Origin: Deltaproteobacteria bacterium HGW-Deltaproteobacteria-14
Lineage (GTDB): Bacteria > Myxococcota_A > UBA9042 > PHBI01
NCBI GenBank assembly: GCA_002841945.1
Contig: PHBI01000005.1
Coordinates: 33,788 to 97,787, forward strand
Direction of reading: 5' to 3'
DNA: 64,000 bases
The notes below the pieces were generated by a model. The model was not told where the DNA came from. It ran no database searches and worked only from the letters and a program-made list of their open reading frames with translations. The stretch's first letter is position 1; each line of letters begins with the position of its first letter. Positions 1 to 11,582 of this stretch are shown here, piece by piece. The translations under genes were made by a program, and so were the position numbers.

Positions 1-544
1 GGAGGTAGCGGAAGAGCTCGGTGAGCTGCGGCTCGAGGTCGAGGGTCATCGCGATGAGCCGGTCGAGCAGCTGGATCGGGTGCCGGGCGAGGGTGCCGAG
101 GAGCCGCTCGACCGCGTCCGGGTTCGCGCCAAAGGCGTTGTCGAGGGCCGCGACGGCCGCGACCGTGCGCTCGTCCGACAGCATCACGTCGAGGATGTCG
201 GCGAGGTCCCGGGTCATCTGCGGGAGCGGCCCGGCGCTCCCGTCCGGCTGGTCGTCGTAGAGCGGCAGCAGGCGCTCGAACACCGGCAGGATGCCGTCCT
301 TGACCGGACCTGTGATGAGGGCGTTGAGCGCGTCAACGAGGTCGCCCTTGCGCACCTCGACGACCGCTGCGCGCTGAGCCCCGACCGCGGCGGTCGACGA
401 CCACAAATACTCCTCGTGGAGGATGCCGTAGGCCTCGGTCCCGAAGTCGGCGTAGCTGCGCGTGCGCTCGGTGGAGAGCGGCGCGTCACAGCTGGCGGCG
501 GTGACGAGGAGAGCGAGCCCCAAACAGGTGACGGTGCAGTTCAT
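1..544 (-). CDS. Partial lipoprotein, function unknown
   Basis: Only the first 181 or so residues are present; the gene continues past the left edge of the window. Translation from the ATG at 544 gives a type II signal peptide: a hydrophobic run LGLALLVTAAS followed by Cys19, the likely lipidated residue. The rest is Leu-rich, probably helical, with no motif I recognise. It starts 15 bases after the stop of the FadL-type porin on the same strand, so the two are probably one transcript, and the protein may be an envelope partner of that porin (inference). No clear Shine-Dalgarno site precedes the ATG. Confidence 0.75.
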   Translation of the reverse strand, partial: MNCTVTCLGLALLVTAASCDAPLSTERTRSYADFGTEAYGILHEEYLWSSTAAVGAQRAAVVEVRKGDLVDALNALITGPVKDGILPVFERLLPLYDDQPDGSAGPLPQMTRDLADILDVMLSDERTVAAVAALDNAFGANPDAVERLLGTLARHPIQLLDRLIAMTLDLEPQLTELFRYL

Positions 545-559
545 GGCGTAACTCGGGGC

Positions 560-1972
560 TCAGAACGAAGCGTTGAAGGTCGCGGCGAACATCAGGTACG
601 AGCCCGTGTAGGTCCCGTTCCCGACGACGTGCGGCCCGGTGTCCCCATAGGCAGACGGGTCCTGATCATAGATCGGATTCACCTGATACTTCACGGAGTC
701 GGTCACTGTCCGCTCGAGCTGCTGGATGTAGGCAGCGGCCAGGTCGATGTCGTAGGCGCCGAGGTGGAACGTCGCGCCGAGCCCGCCGCCGATCTTGTTG
801 TTGTCGATCGTCAGCACCGACGTCGTCGCGTCCGGGAGCGACGTCGACTCGTAGAGCGCGCCGAGGCGCAGCGTCACGAGCCCGCGACCCGGGCGAAAGG
901 AGCCGCCGAGGCGCACGGAGATGACGTCCTTGCTGTCGGCCCTGAGCGAGAACGCCTTGACCGTGTAGGACCCGATGCCGGGGACGTTCGTAAACGAGAT
1001 CCCGCCCGCGCCCGGGATGACATCGATCTCGTCGAGCGCGCTCCAGAGCTCGAGAACGGCGGCGAGCTCGACCGACCACAGGTCGTCATCGTGGACGCGC
1101 AGGCCGAGGCGGATGATCGCCGGGAAATCGAGGCGGAGCCCGATCTTGTCGCCCTGCACGGCGGTGTCGCTGAAGTAGTAGTGCGACGGCAGGCGCACCG
1201 CGAGCTCGCCGGTCGCGTCGACGTGGACCGGGAGCTGGCCCGACAGGCCGATGTCGAAGCCCGGCACCGGCGTGATCAGCACGCCGAGGTTGGCGCTCGG
1301 CGTGAAGACGTCGCTGACCGAGACCTCGGTGAGGTTGTCGATGTCCGGCTGCTCGGCCCAACCGAAGACCCCCGGGTATCCGGAGATCGCGAGGCGCTGG
1401 GTGATCTGGGTGACGACCCACTGCAGACCGACGCCGATCGACAGCTCGTCGGAGATGCGCCAGGCGACCGAGGCCTGCACGAACAGCTCGAGGGCGCTGA
1501 GCGTGACGAGGGAGTAACGCTGCGGCCCCTCTTCGGGCCACTCGTTGGTGCCGGCGTAGGGCCCGTACAGCCCGAGCGCGAACACGAAGTCCTCGGTGCC
1601 GAAGCGCGTGGCGATCCCGAGCGACGGATCGGGGAACGGCGGGCCCTCGTTGTGGACCTCGGGGAACCCGTTCGCGTAGCGCGGGTCCTTGCGCATGACC
1701 TCGGCGTCGTCCGCCCGGGCGAAGGTCTGCTGGGTCATGATCAGGCCGAGGTCGACGTACAGCGCGAGATCGCCGTGCAAGCGCGTGAGCGCCGCCGGGT
1801 TGAGCCACTGCGCGTTCATGTCGTCGGAGCCGGCGATGTGGGCGCCCCCCATCGCCATGGCGCGGGCGCCGCGCTCGGGGAGATAGAAGCTGCCTGCGCG
1901 CGCGCCGTTGGACGCGAGCAATGTCAGGGCCGTGACGGCGACGCCGACGAGGGAGATGCGGGGCTGTTTCAT
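560..1972 (-). CDS. OmpP1/FadL-family outer membrane transporter
   Basis: A 470-residue outer membrane protein. Residues 1-26 form a signal peptide ending ASNGARA. The mature start, with SFYLPERGARAMAMGGAHIA followed by NAQWLNPAAL, is the typical N-terminal signature of the FadL/TodX/OmpP1 family, which moves long-chain fatty acids or other hydrophobic compounds through a 14-strand barrel. Length fits the family (about 420-480). The C-terminus ends in Phe, as barrel proteins usually do for Bam recognition. The downstream lipoprotein gene follows after 15 bases. The substrate cannot be told from sequence. Confidence 0.88.
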   Translation of the reverse strand: MKQPRISLVGVAVTALTLLASNGARAGSFYLPERGARAMAMGGAHIAGSDDMNAQWLNPAALTRLHGDLALYVDLGLIMTQQTFARADDAEVMRKDPRYANGFPEVHNEGPPFPDPSLGIATRFGTEDFVFALGLYGPYAGTNEWPEEGPQRYSLVTLSALELFVQASVAWRISDELSIGVGLQWVVTQITQRLAISGYPGVFGWAEQPDIDNLTEVSVSDVFTPSANLGVLITPVPGFDIGLSGQLPVHVDATGELAVRLPSHYYFSDTAVQGDKIGLRLDFPAIIRLGLRVHDDDLWSVELAAVLELWSALDEIDVIPGAGGISFTNVPGIGSYTVKAFSLRADSKDVISVRLGGSFRPGRGLVTLRLGALYESTSLPDATTSVLTIDNNKIGGGLGATFHLGAYDIDLAAAYIQQLERTVTDSVKYQVNPIYDQDPSAYGDTGPHVVGNGTYTGSYLMFAATFNASF

Positions 1973-2073
1973 GGCCGGGTCACTGTGCCCGAGCGATGAC
2001 GGCGGCGCAACGACGTCCGCCGCGCGTGGCGGCGCGCCGGGCCCCGCTCGAGTGGTGGCGACCCTGACGAGCC

Positions 2074-3192
2074 CTACCTGAGCGCCTCGACGATGACGTC
2101 GCTCCCGAGGCGCCGCTGCAGGAAGTCCTTGAGGCGCCGCTTGATGCGCACCTCGAGCTGGCGCACGCGCTCCTTGGAGACGCCGAACTGGTCGCCAAGG
2201 TCCTCGAGGCGCACCGGGTCCTCCGATTGCAGCCGCTGGTCCCAGATGGCGCGGTCACGCTCGTCGAGGGTCTCGCGGAACTCGCCGAAGGCCTGCTGCA
2301 GGATGTCCTGAATCTCGCCGCCGCTGACGTCATCCTCCGGGCTCGCCGTCTCGTCGGCCATGACGTCGCCGCGGGTGCGCCCGTCCTCGTCACCGTGCAC
2401 GGGGACGTCGAGGCTCACCGGGCGCTGATCGAGGATCGGCGCGAGCTCCCTGACGTCCGCCTCGGTCACCCCGACCCGCTCGGCGATGCGCTTGGCCTCC
2501 GGCTCGATACCGTCGGCGATGAGCGACCGCCGCTCGCGCTCGAGGCGCCAGAAGAGCTTTCGCGCCGCGCGGGAGCCCGCGTGGATGAGGTGCTTGTTCT
2601 CCTGGATGAAGGCGAGGATGCGAGCCCGGATCCAGAAGCGCGCGTAGCTCGGGAACGGGATGCCCCGGTCGGCGTCGAACTTTCGGATCGCCTCGGCGAG
2701 GCCGAGGTTGCCCTCCGCGATGAGATCCATCACGTCCGCCCACTGGCGGCGGAACTGGAAGGCGATCTTGACGACGAGGCGCAGGTTCGACGCGACGAGC
2801 ATCGCTGCGGCCTGCTTGTCGCCGCTCTCCTGGTAGCGCACCGCGAGCTCGGCCTGCTCCTCGATGGGCAGGATCTCGACGTCCTTGAGCCGCGCCAAGT
2901 AGACGTTGAGCGCGGTGATCGACTCGGGGACGCGGTTCTCGCGGACGGTCGGGAGCCGCGTGCGCTGGCTCGCGCGCGGCGCGGCGGGCTTTACGACGTC
3001 GTCGTCGTCGCTGTCGTCGTCGACCTCCTCGACCTCGGCGTCTATCTCCGCGAACGGATCGTCGTCGAGGTCGTCCAGATCGAGGTCCGGGACCGACGCG
3101 CGCTCCTCCACCTCCACCTCGACCTCGATGGCGTCGTCATCCGTGGCGGCCGCGGTGGCCGTCCCGTGCTTGTCTTGGTCCCTGACTGCCAT
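2074..3192 (-). CDS. rpoH: RNA polymerase sigma-32-type (RpoH-like) heat-shock sigma factor
   Basis: A 372-residue sigma-70-family factor. After about residue 110 it carries region 2 (NLRLVVKIAFQFRRQWADV, then DLIAEGNLGLAEAIRKFD), an RpoH-box-like segment (RAARKLFWRLERERRSL), and region 4 with a helix-turn-helix (LEDLGDQFGVSKERVRQLE). The RpoH-box assignment and the divergent clpB neighbour argue for heat-shock sigma rather than RpoS or RpoD. The protein is about 90 residues longer than E. coli RpoH because of a very acidic N-terminal extension rich in Asp and Glu. The ATG at 3192 was chosen; a GTG ten codons upstream (3222) is also possible. Earlier in-frame sequence only shadows clpB. Confidence 0.87.
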   Translation of the reverse strand: MAVRDQDKHGTATAAATDDDAIEVEVEVEERASVPDLDLDDLDDDPFAEIDAEVEEVDDDSDDDDVVKPAAPRASQRTRLPTVRENRVPESITALNVYLARLKDVEILPIEEQAELAVRYQESGDKQAAAMLVASNLRLVVKIAFQFRRQWADVMDLIAEGNLGLAEAIRKFDADRGIPFPSYARFWIRARILAFIQENKHLIHAGSRAARKLFWRLERERRSLIADGIEPEAKRIAERVGVTEADVRELAPILDQRPVSLDVPVHGDEDGRTRGDVMADETASPEDDVSGGEIQDILQQAFGEFRETLDERDRAIWDQRLQSEDPVRLEDLGDQFGVSKERVRQLEVRIKRRLKDFLQRRLGSDVIVEALR

Positions 3193-3221
3193 GCCTTGCC
3201 CGGCCGGTTCATGTGCTTCCA

Positions 3222-3244
3222 CTCCGTAACGTAACGAGACGGAG
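3222..3244. promoter_or_regulatory. Inverted repeat in the divergent rpoH/clpB promoter region
   Basis: CTCCGT at 3222-3227 and ACGGAG at 3239-3244 form a perfect 6-bp inverted repeat with an 11-base spacer, between two divergent heat-shock genes. A second hairpin, GGGGT with ACCCC, lies at about 3274-3290. No CIRCE element and no convincing sigma-32 consensus were found here. The sites could be operators or leader structure; this is only a candidate. Confidence 0.3.
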
Positions 3245-3369
3245 CGTGCGGCAGCGCCGCGGTAGTGCCACCCGGGGTCTGAGATACCCCAGCGCACCTC
3301 CGGCGGCAACCACCAGTGTCGCACGGGGGACGCGCATCGTTGCGCGCGCTCCGCCGGAGGACAACGCGC

Positions 3370-6000
<2,631 letters not shown>

Positions 6001-6021
6001 CCCGACGGCTCGTCCTGCGAG

Positions 6022-6044
6022 GGTCCGAGGCCACGCCTCGGACC
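6022..6044. terminator. Hairpin between convergent clpB and the propeller gene
   Basis: A perfect 10-bp stem (GGTCCGAGGC with GCCTCGGACC) around a 3-base loop lies in the 79 bases between two convergent genes. There is no T-run, so it may act as a bidirectional barrier rather than a classic intrinsic terminator. Confidence 0.5.
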
Positions 6045-6079
6045 GCGCAGCGGCCGGCTTGACGGGGCGCCCCGAGGGG

Positions 6080-8401
6080 CTACATCCCGCAGTCGCGAGG
6101 GGGCTTGGCCGGAGCCCAGCGTACGACACCTCCTCGCGAACAGCTCGCGACGCAGCGGCTGTTTGCTGCATCGCACAAGGCGGCGCCGCGGCACCCGTCC
6201 TCGCAGCTCGCGCGCAGGCTGGCGCAGCCTTGCGCGCACCCCGACGTCGTGTAGCCGCGGCCGAAGTCGCGCCGGAGGGTGGCGAGGCGAGCGCGCAGGT
6301 GCTTGTCCACCTCGCGCGCGGCCTCGCGGGCGTAGTCGGGGTCGTCGTCCGAGACCGCCCGCGCGACCCGCTGCAAGTAGCCCGGATCATCGAGCGCCGC
6401 GCCGCCGTGGCGAAACAGCTCCAGCGCCCGGCCCGCTTCGGCGCGCTGCTCCGCGCGGCGGCTCGCGAGCGGGCGCCGGATGTCCTTGAGCAGCGCGTCC
6501 AGCGCCCGGTAGGCGAGCGCCCGGTAGAGCGCGTCGAGCCCCGAGGGGCGGCCCCAGCCCGCGGCCAGGACCGGCTCCATCAGATCGGCGCCAGCCAGGG
6601 GCTCCCGCGCCTTGTCGAGCGCCAGCGCGAGGACGACGACGGCGCGCTGCACCTCGGGCTGCCGCGCCGCGAGCCCGCTGCTCGACACGAAGGCGGGGCC
6701 GTTCGCCTCGAGCGCCCGCTGCACCCGGGCCGCGAGCCCCACCAGCGCGTCCACCTCGGCGCGCCGTGGCGTCCGCCGCGCGGCCAGCAGGTGATCGGCG
6801 ACCAGGCGCGACAGCGGCCCGAGCAGCACCACGAGGCCGTCGGTGTCCGCGGTGCTCTCGATCGCCTCACCGAGCGCCGCCAGCCCGCCGGCGACGTCGC
6901 CCGCGGCGAACTGTTTGGCGGGCCCGTCGAGCCGCGCTCCCTCCGCCCGCTCGAGCATCCGCCGGACGGTCGGCGACACCGCAGCGAGCGGCGCCAGCTC
7001 GGCCGCCAACCGCCGCGCGTCGTCGGCGGCGTCGTCGGCCAGGTACTGATCGAAGGCCGCCGCGGCCCGGGCGACCGGCTCGAGGGAGAGCCGCTCGACG
7101 ACCTGCCCGATCGCCAGCAGGAGCCCGCCGGGCTCGGCGACCAGCGCGCCGACCTTCGCGCCGTCCACGCGGAGGGTCCGGTAGCCGACGACCTCACCGC
7201 TCGCCCCGGCGATCGCCCAGATCACCGTCGGATCGCTGCGGGTCGTTATCACCGCGAGCTCTCCCGCGGCCCGCAGCTCGATCACGTGCTCGTCGGTCAG
7301 CCCGCCGAGCTTCCGCTCCCACGCCGCCACGCCGGTCGCCGGGTCGACGCCGAGCACCGTCAGCGCCGCGCCGACCTTGCGCGCGAAGACGAGCCGCCCG
7401 CCGACCTCGACCGGCGCCATCCAGGTCGGCACCGTCACCACCGCCGGAGCCGCGCTCGCCTGCGCGAGGTCCACGATGACGAGCCGGCCATCCCCGCTCG
7501 CCGGGCTCGGCGCGAAGGCGACCAGGCGGTGCCCCACCGCGGTCGCGAAGATCGGGCTCGTGTCCACCCCCGCCGGCCGCCGCACCCGCGCGTCGAGCGC
7601 CTCGTGGCCTGCGGTGTCGACCAGGGCCACCTCGAGCAGGCCGCCGTCGCGCGGCCGCAGCTCCGCCGCGGTGAGCTCGCCTCGGGGGTCGAGCCAGAGG
7701 TCGGACATCGGCCGCGGCACCCCGGCCACACGCCGCGTCCAGCGCCCGCGCTCACGCCCGCTCAGCGCCTCGACGAACACGACGGAGAACGGCGGCAGCC
7801 CCTCGACCACGGCCAGCGTCCCGCCCGCGACCAACACCCGCCTTGGGTGCGCTGCAACAACGGGGTTCTTCCATTTAGGTTCGCCGGTCTCCAGGTCCAG
7901 CCGCTGCATCGCACTCTGGACCTCGCCCCCGGTCGCGAGCACCACCCCGCGCTCGTCGGCCCAGAGCACCCGGGCCTGACACCGGCCGCCCTCGCCGCAC
8001 CCCAGAGCCCGCTCCCACAGCTGGGTGCCGACGCTCCGGCGGTACACCGCGACGGTGTCGCCCGCGACGACCACGACGTCCGCGGTCGCCCACACCCCGC
8101 GCACGCCCCCCTTGGGGACGCGGCTCCAGGCGACGACGCCGGAGTCGAGGCGGACCGCGCCGACCCCGGTCGCGCCGTCGCTGACGACGAGCTCGCGCGC
8201 TCCCGGGTCGAGCCAGCGCGCGGCGAACGGCGCCCCCAGCTCGGCGGAGACGCGGTAGAACCCCGGCTCCTCCGCGTAGCTCGCGCGCGGCAGCGCCACG
8301 AGCGCGCAGGCGAACGCGAGCACCGCGGCGGCGACCATCTCCCCCGCCCGGGCGGTCTGCCCAGGGCGACGCGACGGGCGATCGGGAGACGGCCCCGTCA
8401 C
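6080..8401 (-). CDS. Secreted PQQ-like beta-propeller protein with Cys-rich tail
   Basis: A protein of about 773 residues. The first half repeats short blade-like units (for example LDLETGEPKWKN and VDPATGVAAWERKL) typical of PQQ-like/quinoprotein beta-propellers. The second half is Ala/Arg-rich helix, possibly TPR-like. The last 60 residues hold eight cysteines in a CxxxC pattern (CAQGC, CEDGC, CVASC), suggesting disulfides. A signal peptide (VAAAVLAFACALVALPRASYA) shows export. I prefer the GTG at 8401, which overlaps the malQ stop as GTGA and gives a basic n-region; the ATG at 8338 is the alternative. Role unknown; scaffold or binding protein is inference. Confidence 0.72.
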   Translation of the reverse strand: MTGPSPDRPSRRPGQTARAGEMVAAAVLAFACALVALPRASYAEEPGFYRVSAELGAPFAARWLDPGARELVVSDGATGVGAVRLDSGVVAWSRVPKGGVRGVWATADVVVVAGDTVAVYRRSVGTQLWERALGCGEGGRCQARVLWADERGVVLATGGEVQSAMQRLDLETGEPKWKNPVVAAHPRRVLVAGGTLAVVEGLPPFSVVFVEALSGRERGRWTRRVAGVPRPMSDLWLDPRGELTAAELRPRDGGLLEVALVDTAGHEALDARVRRPAGVDTSPIFATAVGHRLVAFAPSPASGDGRLVIVDLAQASAAPAVVTVPTWMAPVEVGGRLVFARKVGAALTVLGVDPATGVAAWERKLGGLTDEHVIELRAAGELAVITTRSDPTVIWAIAGASGEVVGYRTLRVDGAKVGALVAEPGGLLLAIGQVVERLSLEPVARAAAAFDQYLADDAADDARRLAAELAPLAAVSPTVRRMLERAEGARLDGPAKQFAAGDVAGGLAALGEAIESTADTDGLVVLLGPLSRLVADHLLAARRTPRRAEVDALVGLAARVQRALEANGPAFVSSSGLAARQPEVQRAVVVLALALDKAREPLAGADLMEPVLAAGWGRPSGLDALYRALAYRALDALLKDIRRPLASRRAEQRAEAGRALELFRHGGAALDDPGYLQRVARAVSDDDPDYAREAAREVDKHLRARLATLRRDFGRGYTTSGCAQGCASLRASCEDGCRGAALCDAANSRCVASCSRGGVVRWAPAKPPRDCGM

Positions 8402-9927
8402 TTCGCCGGAGCCCGCCCGTAGAGCGTGCTCAGGGCCCGCAACCGCGCCGCCAGCGACGTGTTGAAGGCCTGGGCGCGGACCCTCCAACCCCAGTTGCCC
8501 TCACCGACACCCGGGGAGTTCATGCGGCTCCGACCGTCGAGGCAGAGCACGTCCTGAAGGGGCACGATGGCCATCGTGGCGACCGACGCGAAGGTGGCGC
8601 GGATCATGTCCCACACCACGTCCTGGCCGCTCACGGCGAGGTAGCGCCGGACGTGATCGCGGACGTGGGCGGAGGTGTCCTGCCACCACCCGAGGGTCGT
8701 GTTGTTGTCGTGGGTCGCGGTGTAGGCGACCGTGTGCTCGACGTAGTTGTGGGGCAGGAAGGGGTGGTCTGGCGCCTCGCCGAAGGCGAACTGGAGCACG
8801 CGCATGCCGGGCAGCCCGAGCCCGTCCCGCAGCGCCACCACCGGCTCGTCGATGACGCCGAGATCCTCGGCGATCAGCGGGAGCTCTCCGAGCGCCTCGC
8901 GGATGTCGTCGAACAGCGCGCGCCCCGGCCCCTCGACCCAGCGCCCACCGCGCGCGTCGGGGGCGTCCGCCGGGACCTCCCAGAAGGCGGCGAAGCCCCG
9001 GAAGTGGTCGAGTCGCACGAAGTCGGTGAGCTCGCGCGCGCGGCGCAGTCGCCGCACCCACCACGCGTGGCCGTCGGCGGCCATGCGCTCCCAGTCGTAG
9101 AGCGGATTGCCCCAGAGCTGCCCGAGATCGCTGAAGAAGTCGGGCGGTACGCCGGCGACGGCGACCGGGTTGCCCGCCTCGTCGAGGCGGAACTGGTCGC
9201 GGTTGGCCCAGACATCGACGCTGTCGCGGTCCACGTAGATCGGGACGTCGCCGATGATGCGGATGCCGCGGTTCGCCGCGTGCTGGCGGAGCGCCTGCCA
9301 CTGGTGGTCGAAGAGGAACTGCAGCACCGCTTCGCGTTCGACCTCGACGGCGAGGCGTTTGCGCGCCGCGGCCAGCGCGGCCGGGTCGCGCTCAGGCAGC
9401 CCCGGCCCCCACAGCCACCAGGGCTGGCCGTCGTGATCGGCCTTGAGCGCGATGAACAGCGCGGCCTCGTCGACCCACGGGTGCGCCTTCCGGAAGGCCT
9501 CGCAGGCCTTCGCGAAGGCCGGGTGGGCGCCCGCGAGCAGCGCGTCGGCGGCGCGCGCCAGGCGCGGGGCCTTGAAGGCCTTCATCGCCTGCGAGTCGAG
9601 GTCGTCGAGCGGGAAGTCCGGCGCGACGAGATCCTCGGCGGTGAGCAGCCCCTCGGCGGCGAGGCCCTCGAGATCGATGAGCCACGGGTTCCCGGCCAGC
9701 GCCGCGGTCGTGGCGTAGGGGGACTCACCGGGACCCGGCGGGACGAGGGGCAGGATCTGCCACAGCGTGACGCCGGCGTCCGCCAGCCAGTCGAGGAAGC
9801 GGCGGGCGCTGGGGCCAAGGTCGCCCACCCCGTGGGGGCCGGGCAGGGACGTCGGGTGGAGCAGAACGCCAGCGGCGCGTGGGGATGCGGTAGACAGGGG
9901 GAGCCTCGCGACGAGCGACAGGGAAAT
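8398..9927 (-). CDS. malQ: 4-alpha-glucanotransferase (amylomaltase) MalQ
   Basis: A GH77 enzyme that transfers alpha-1,4-glucan segments in maltodextrin and glycogen metabolism. Family motifs are clear: GVLLHPTSLPGPHGVGDLG near the N-terminus, VRLDHFRGF (catalytic Asp) and IAEDLGVID (acid/base Glu), then THDNNTTLGWW. Length of about 500 residues is normal. The start is the problem: no ATG, GTG or TTG occurs in frame between the conserved N-terminus and the preceding gene. The left candidates are ATT at 9927 or CTG at 9921 or about 9903. The boundary given here is therefore provisional. It follows a small gene on the same strand and its stop overlaps the next gene. Confidence 0.88.
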   Translation of the reverse strand: MSLSLVARLPLSTASPRAAGVLLHPTSLPGPHGVGDLGPSARRFLDWLADAGVTLWQILPLVPPGPGESPYATTAALAGNPWLIDLEGLAAEGLLTAEDLVAPDFPLDDLDSQAMKAFKAPRLARAADALLAGAHPAFAKACEAFRKAHPWVDEAALFIALKADHDGQPWWLWGPGLPERDPAALAAARKRLAVEVEREAVLQFLFDHQWQALRQHAANRGIRIIGDVPIYVDRDSVDVWANRDQFRLDEAGNPVAVAGVPPDFFSDLGQLWGNPLYDWERMAADGHAWWVRRLRRARELTDFVRLDHFRGFAAFWEVPADAPDARGGRWVEGPGRALFDDIREALGELPLIAEDLGVIDEPVVALRDGLGLPGMRVLQFAFGEAPDHPFLPHNYVEHTVAYTATHDNNTTLGWWQDTSAHVRDHVRRYLAVSGQDVVWDMIRATFASVATMAIVPLQDVLCLDGRSRMNSPGVGEGNWGWRVRAQAFNTSLAARLRALSTLYGRAPAK

Positions 9928-9989
9928 GGAGGCTGGAGAGCTGACAGGTCCGGCTGAGCGGGGGCGCGCTGCCCCCGGCGGCGGTCGGC

Positions 9990-10232
9990 TCAGTAGGTGG
10001 CGGTCCTGACCGCTTCGCGGAGGTCCGCGCGGTCGTTGTAGCCGATCTGCCGGAAGACGACGGTGTCGGCGGCGGTCACCTTGCGCTCGTCGAGGGAGCT
10101 GTTGACCGCCTCGATCAAGCCGTTGAGGTCCTTCACCGGGCCGGCGAAGGCGGGGCTCGCGTCCGCGCTGGCGTACATGCGGAGGTGAAGCTGACCGAAC
10201 TCCTTCTTGATCTCCAGCTTGTAGGTGGCCAT
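9990..10232 (-). CDS. Small protein of unknown function (80 aa)
   Basis: An 80-residue soluble protein starting MATYKLEIKKEFGQ. A GAGGAG site six to seven bases before the ATG at 10232 and mixed charged/hydrophobic composition support a real gene. I see no signal peptide, membrane segment or known motif. It lies 62 bases upstream of malQ on the same strand and may be co-transcribed, but nothing links it functionally. The family is unrecognised. Confidence 0.6.
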   Translation of the reverse strand: MATYKLEIKKEFGQLHLRMYASADASPAFAGPVKDLNGLIEAVNSSLDERKVTAADTVVFRQIGYNDRADLREAVRTATY

Positions 10233-10382
10233 GAAGGGCTCCTCGGTGCGGGTGGGCGGGCGCTACGGCCCGATGCCCCCTCTTCTTGCTCAAACCGCGG
10301 GCGAAGTCCAGCCGGCGCGCGTCGGCGGGGCGCTGTCGCGAAACGGATGCGCGCTCCGCCAGGGGCTGCTAGAACCCCCAGC

Positions 10383-11582
10383 ATGCCCCGCTTTCCAGCC
10401 TCGTCTTCCACCAACCGGTCCCTGAGCGCCGGCGTCTTCAGCGCCGTCGCGGAGCGGGTCCGCCACTACTCCGGCCCCGCGTATCGCCTGCACATCGGCG
10501 ACACGTGGCGCGAGCCGCTGGCCGCCGCCATGGCCGAGTCCCAGCGGACCGCCGATCTGCCGCACCTGCACACATATTCGCCTGTGCACGGCGAACCGCC
10601 GCTGCTCGACGCGATTGTGCGACGCATCAAGAAGCGGACCGGGCGCACCTTGGACCGGGGCGCGGTCCAGGTCACCGCGGGCGCGACCGGCGCCCTGAGC
10701 GTGCTGTGCCAGACGCTGCTCGACCCGGGGGACGAGGTGCTCCTGCCGGCGCCCTTCTGGCCGCTGATCCGCGGCATCATCGCCTCGCGAGGCGCAGTCC
10801 CGGTGCAGGTCCCGCTGTTCGACCGGCTCCGCAGCCCCGGCTTCGATCTCGAGCGCGCCCTCGAGCAGGCGATCACCCCGCGCACGGTCGCGATCTACGT
10901 CAACAGCCCCCACAACCCCACCGGCGTGATCCTCGACGCCTCAGAAGCCGCCGTCATCGCGAGGGTGGCGCGCCGCCACGACCTGTGGGTGCTGTGCGAC
11001 GAGGTCTACGAGGAACTGTGGCTCGGCGACGCGCCCCACGAGCCGCTGTGGAGCCGGCCCGACCTCTTCGACCGCACCATCGCGGTCCACAGCATGTCCA
11101 AGGGATACGGCCTCGCGGGGGCCCGCGTGGGCTATCTCCACGGTCCGCCCGAGGTCGTCGGCGCCGTGCGCGCCGTCCACACCTACCAGGTCTACGGCGC
11201 CGCCCGCCCGATGCAGCTCGGCGCCGCCCGCGCCCTCGACGAAGGCGACGCCTGGCTCGCCGAGGCCCGGACGCTGTACCGGGACGCCGCGCAGGCGACC
11301 GCGCGGACCCTCGGCGTCCCGACCCCGGCGGGCGGGACCTTCCTCTTCTTCGACGCGCGCCCGTGGCTCGGTGGCGCCGCAGACGCGGAGCCGCTGCTGC
11401 TGCGGTGTGTCGACGAGGGGGTCCTGCTCACCCCGGGGGCGGCCTCGGGCGACGCCTACCCCACCTGGGTGCGCGTGTGCTTCACCTCCGTCCCCCCCGA
11501 CCAGCTGTCCGAGGCCCTCGCCCGCCTCGGCGGTGTGCTCGCCGCGATGGCGCCCGCGCCCACCGCCGGGGGTGCCGCGTGA
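10383..11582 (+). CDS. PLP-dependent class I/II aminotransferase (possible MtnE)
   Basis: A 399-residue fold-type I aminotransferase. Visible landmarks are NSPHNPTG (Asn178 and Pro179 region), Asp206 in LCDEVYEE that contacts the PLP ring nitrogen, and the Schiff-base Lys240 in HSMSKGYGLAGARVGY. The gene overlaps mtnC by four bases (GTGA), so the two are translationally coupled. Because MtnC acts one to two steps from the final transamination of 4-methylthio-2-oxobutanoate, this enzyme may be the methionine-salvage aminotransferase MtnE; that substrate is inference. No good Shine-Dalgarno site precedes the ATG; a TAGAAC box at 10370 would give a near-leaderless transcript. Confidence 0.85.
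   Translation: MPRFPASSSTNRSLSAGVFSAVAERVRHYSGPAYRLHIGDTWREPLAAAMAESQRTADLPHLHTYSPVHGEPPLLDAIVRRIKKRTGRTLDRGAVQVTAGATGALSVLCQTLLDPGDEVLLPAPFWPLIRGIIASRGAVPVQVPLFDRLRSPGFDLERALEQAITPRTVAIYVNSPHNPTGVILDASEAAVIARVARRHDLWVLCDEVYEELWLGDAPHEPLWSRPDLFDRTIAVHSMSKGYGLAGARVGYLHGPPEVVGAVRAVHTYQVYGAARPMQLGAARALDEGDAWLAEARTLYRDAAQATARTLGVPTPAGGTFLFFDARPWLGGAADAEPLLLRCVDEGVLLTPGAASGDAYPTWVRVCFTSVPPDQLSEALARLGGVLAAMAPAPTAGGAA

Noticed and set aside
80..1999. 639-codon plus-strand open frame
   Set aside because: Antisense to the lipoprotein and FadL genes, with composition dominated by Arg, Val, Asp and Gly as expected of a GC-rich shadow.
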